Below are positions 63,113-64,000 of a DNA stretch of 64,000 nucleotides, in pieces. The position numbers were made by a program, and so were the translations under genes. How positions within the stretch are numbered: the first letter of the stretch is position 1; every line of letters begins with the position of its first letter. The stretch comes from Mesorhizobium sp. M9A.F.Ca.ET.002.03.1.2 (GTDB taxonomy: Bacteria > Pseudomonadota > Alphaproteobacteria > Rhizobiales > Rhizobiaceae). The notes under the pieces were generated by a model. That model was given only the letters and a program-made list of their open reading frames with translations, did no database searches and was not told the origin of the DNA. The DNA lies in assembly GCF_003952365.1 (NCBI RefSeq), contig NZ_CP034443.1, positions 3,589,001 through 3,653,000 of the forward strand, given 5' to 3'.

Positions 63113-63143
63113 CAGCCGGGCTGGCGTCGATCCAGCCCGGCTG
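63113..63143 (+). promoter_or_regulatory. Intercistronic hairpin between binding protein and ATPase genes
   Basis: A perfect 12-bp GC-rich stem (63113-63124 with 63132-63143) with a 7-nt loop and no T tract. Such hairpins protect upstream mRNA, giving the binding protein a higher level than the ATPase. Confidence 0.65.
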
Positions 63144-63182
63144 AGGATGTGTCAACGCGACTGGATCCAGGGTTTCAACTCG

Positions 63183-64000
63183 ATGGCTGATCAGGCACTC
63201 GATGGCGACGCTTCACGGCCGCTGCTGTCGCTCCGCAACATCAACATGACGTTTGGCGGCGTGAAGGCGCTTAAGAATGTCAGCTTTGAGGTGCTGCCGG
63301 GCGAAGTGCATTGCCTCGCCGGCGAGAACGGCTCCGGCAAGAGCACGCTGATCAAGGTCATTACAGGCGTGTACAAACCCGAGGCGGGCGCCGTGATCGA
63401 CTACGACGGCCAGAGCTACTCCCATATGTCGCCGGTCACGGCGCAGGCCGGCGGAATTCAGGTCATCTGGCAGGACCTCGCCCTGTTTCCGGAGATGACT
63501 GTCGCCGAGAACATCGCGTTCCAGACCGTCATCGGCCGCTGGCCGCGGCTGGTGAACTATGCCGAAATGCGCCGTGTCGCGACCAACGCCTTGAAACGTC
63601 TTGGTGTTACCCTCGATGTCGATCGCGCACTCCACCATTTCCCCATCGCACAGCGGCAGATCGTAGCAATCGCGCGCGCCCTCGTCGGCGAGGCGAAGCT
63701 CGTCTTCATGGACGAGCCGACGGCGTCGCTCACCCAATCCGAAACCGACTATCTGCTGGACATTGTGCGCAATCTGTCGGCGTCGGGCGTCGCCGTTGTG
63801 TTCGTTAGTCATCGACTGGCGGAGGTTCTCGAAATCTCCAGCCGCGTAACCGTGCTGCGCGACGGCGCCCTGGTCGGCGTCTATCCAACCAAAGGTCTGA
63901 CCCAATCGCGCATCACCGAGCTGATGACTGGCAAGACCTTCGACTATTCCGTCCAGAACCGCGATTTGAGCAGGAGCCCTGTCATGCTTGAGGTTGAGGG
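63183..64000 (+). CDS. Sugar ABC transporter ATP-binding protein (5' part)
   Basis: The first 272 residues of a RbsA/XylG-type ATPase; these normally have about 500 residues with two cassettes, so the second lies beyond the window. The Walker A is GENGSGKSTLIKV, the Q-loop is in VIWQDLALFPEM, the signature HFPIAQRQIVAIARAL replaces LSGGQ as is common in this family, and Walker B is LVFMDEPTASL. It is cotranscribed with the binding protein across 88 bp holding a hairpin. Confidence 0.93.
   Translation, partial: MADQALDGDASRPLLSLRNINMTFGGVKALKNVSFEVLPGEVHCLAGENGSGKSTLIKVITGVYKPEAGAVIDYDGQSYSHMSPVTAQAGGIQVIWQDLALFPEMTVAENIAFQTVIGRWPRLVNYAEMRRVATNALKRLGVTLDVDRALHHFPIAQRQIVAIARALVGEAKLVFMDEPTASLTQSETDYLLDIVRNLSASGVAVVFVSHRLAEVLEISSRVTVLRDGALVGVYPTKGLTQSRITELMTGKTFDYSVQNRDLSRSPVMLEVE

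Noticed and set aside
1..64000. tRNA/rRNA genes, CRISPR arrays, complete insertion sequences or phage genes
   Set aside because: None was recognised on reading either strand. A tRNA or short IS could still be missed without a covariance or database search.

Overview
The window reads as chromosomal DNA of a Rhizobiales alphaproteobacterium, most likely Mesorhizobium or a close relative. The evidence is high G+C coding DNA, two Ku genes, an HWE-type histidine kinase, typical rhizobial families (DUF3309, DUF2267, DUF427, BTLCP cysteine peptidase) and a succinoglycan-like exopolysaccharide (EPS) locus. Identifications rest on reading translated sequence; no database search was run.

Region 1 (1-20 kb) looks like a general-stress-response island. 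It holds a 3'-truncated SDR gene, a cytochrome c behind a perfect FNR/FixK box, a Vgb-like propeller protein, two convergent Ku genes, a PAS-GGDEF-EAL protein, KTSC, MgtC/SapB, DUF763, DUF427, an isochorismatase-like hydrolase, an HWE kinase, DUF3309, DUF2267, a CBS protein and an FAD/Rieske oxidoreductase. Seven exact sigma-EcfG (RpoE2) promoters (GGAAC, 16 or 17 bp, CGTT) and four near matches lie just upstream of these genes. They fix several start codons, including a TTG start for the second Ku.

Region 2 (20-28 kb) has a broken DUF429 gene, an RND efflux pair (adaptor and permease, overlapping by 4 bp), an AraC fragment, a GNAT acetyltransferase, a FixK-like regulator, and a strong candidate small RNA at about 27979-28080. 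That RNA has three perfect hairpins, each with a CUCCC-containing (anti-Shine-Dalgarno) loop, the last followed by a T tract.

Region 3 (28-60.5 kb) is a surface polysaccharide locus. It begins with a VanZ-like protein, a frameshifted acyltransferase, a Crp/Fnr regulator and a LuxR-type regulator. A Wzz/BY-kinase-like co-polymerase, an ExoY-type sugar transferase with a convergent ExoX-like membrane protein, a Wzy-like polymerase and an ExoF/Wza export protein follow. The rest comprises several glycosyltransferases, a DUF707 protein, an acyltransferase, a CDP-sugar module (rfbF-like, SDR, two C-methyltransferases), an FkbM methyltransferase, an unrecognised 694-residue protein and a GH39/PslG-like hydrolase with a DUF4214 tail. 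Several genes are decayed: the acyltransferase, a TylF-type methyltransferase, a PIG-L deacetylase, and a flippase reduced to 67 codons. The locus therefore looks mosaic and partly eroded.

Region 4 (60.5-64 kb) is a sugar ABC uptake system: a LacI repressor divergent from a periplasmic binding protein and an ATPase that runs off the window. Palindromic intergenic repeats and an intercistronic hairpin lie between these genes. No tRNA, rRNA, CRISPR array or complete insertion sequence was seen.
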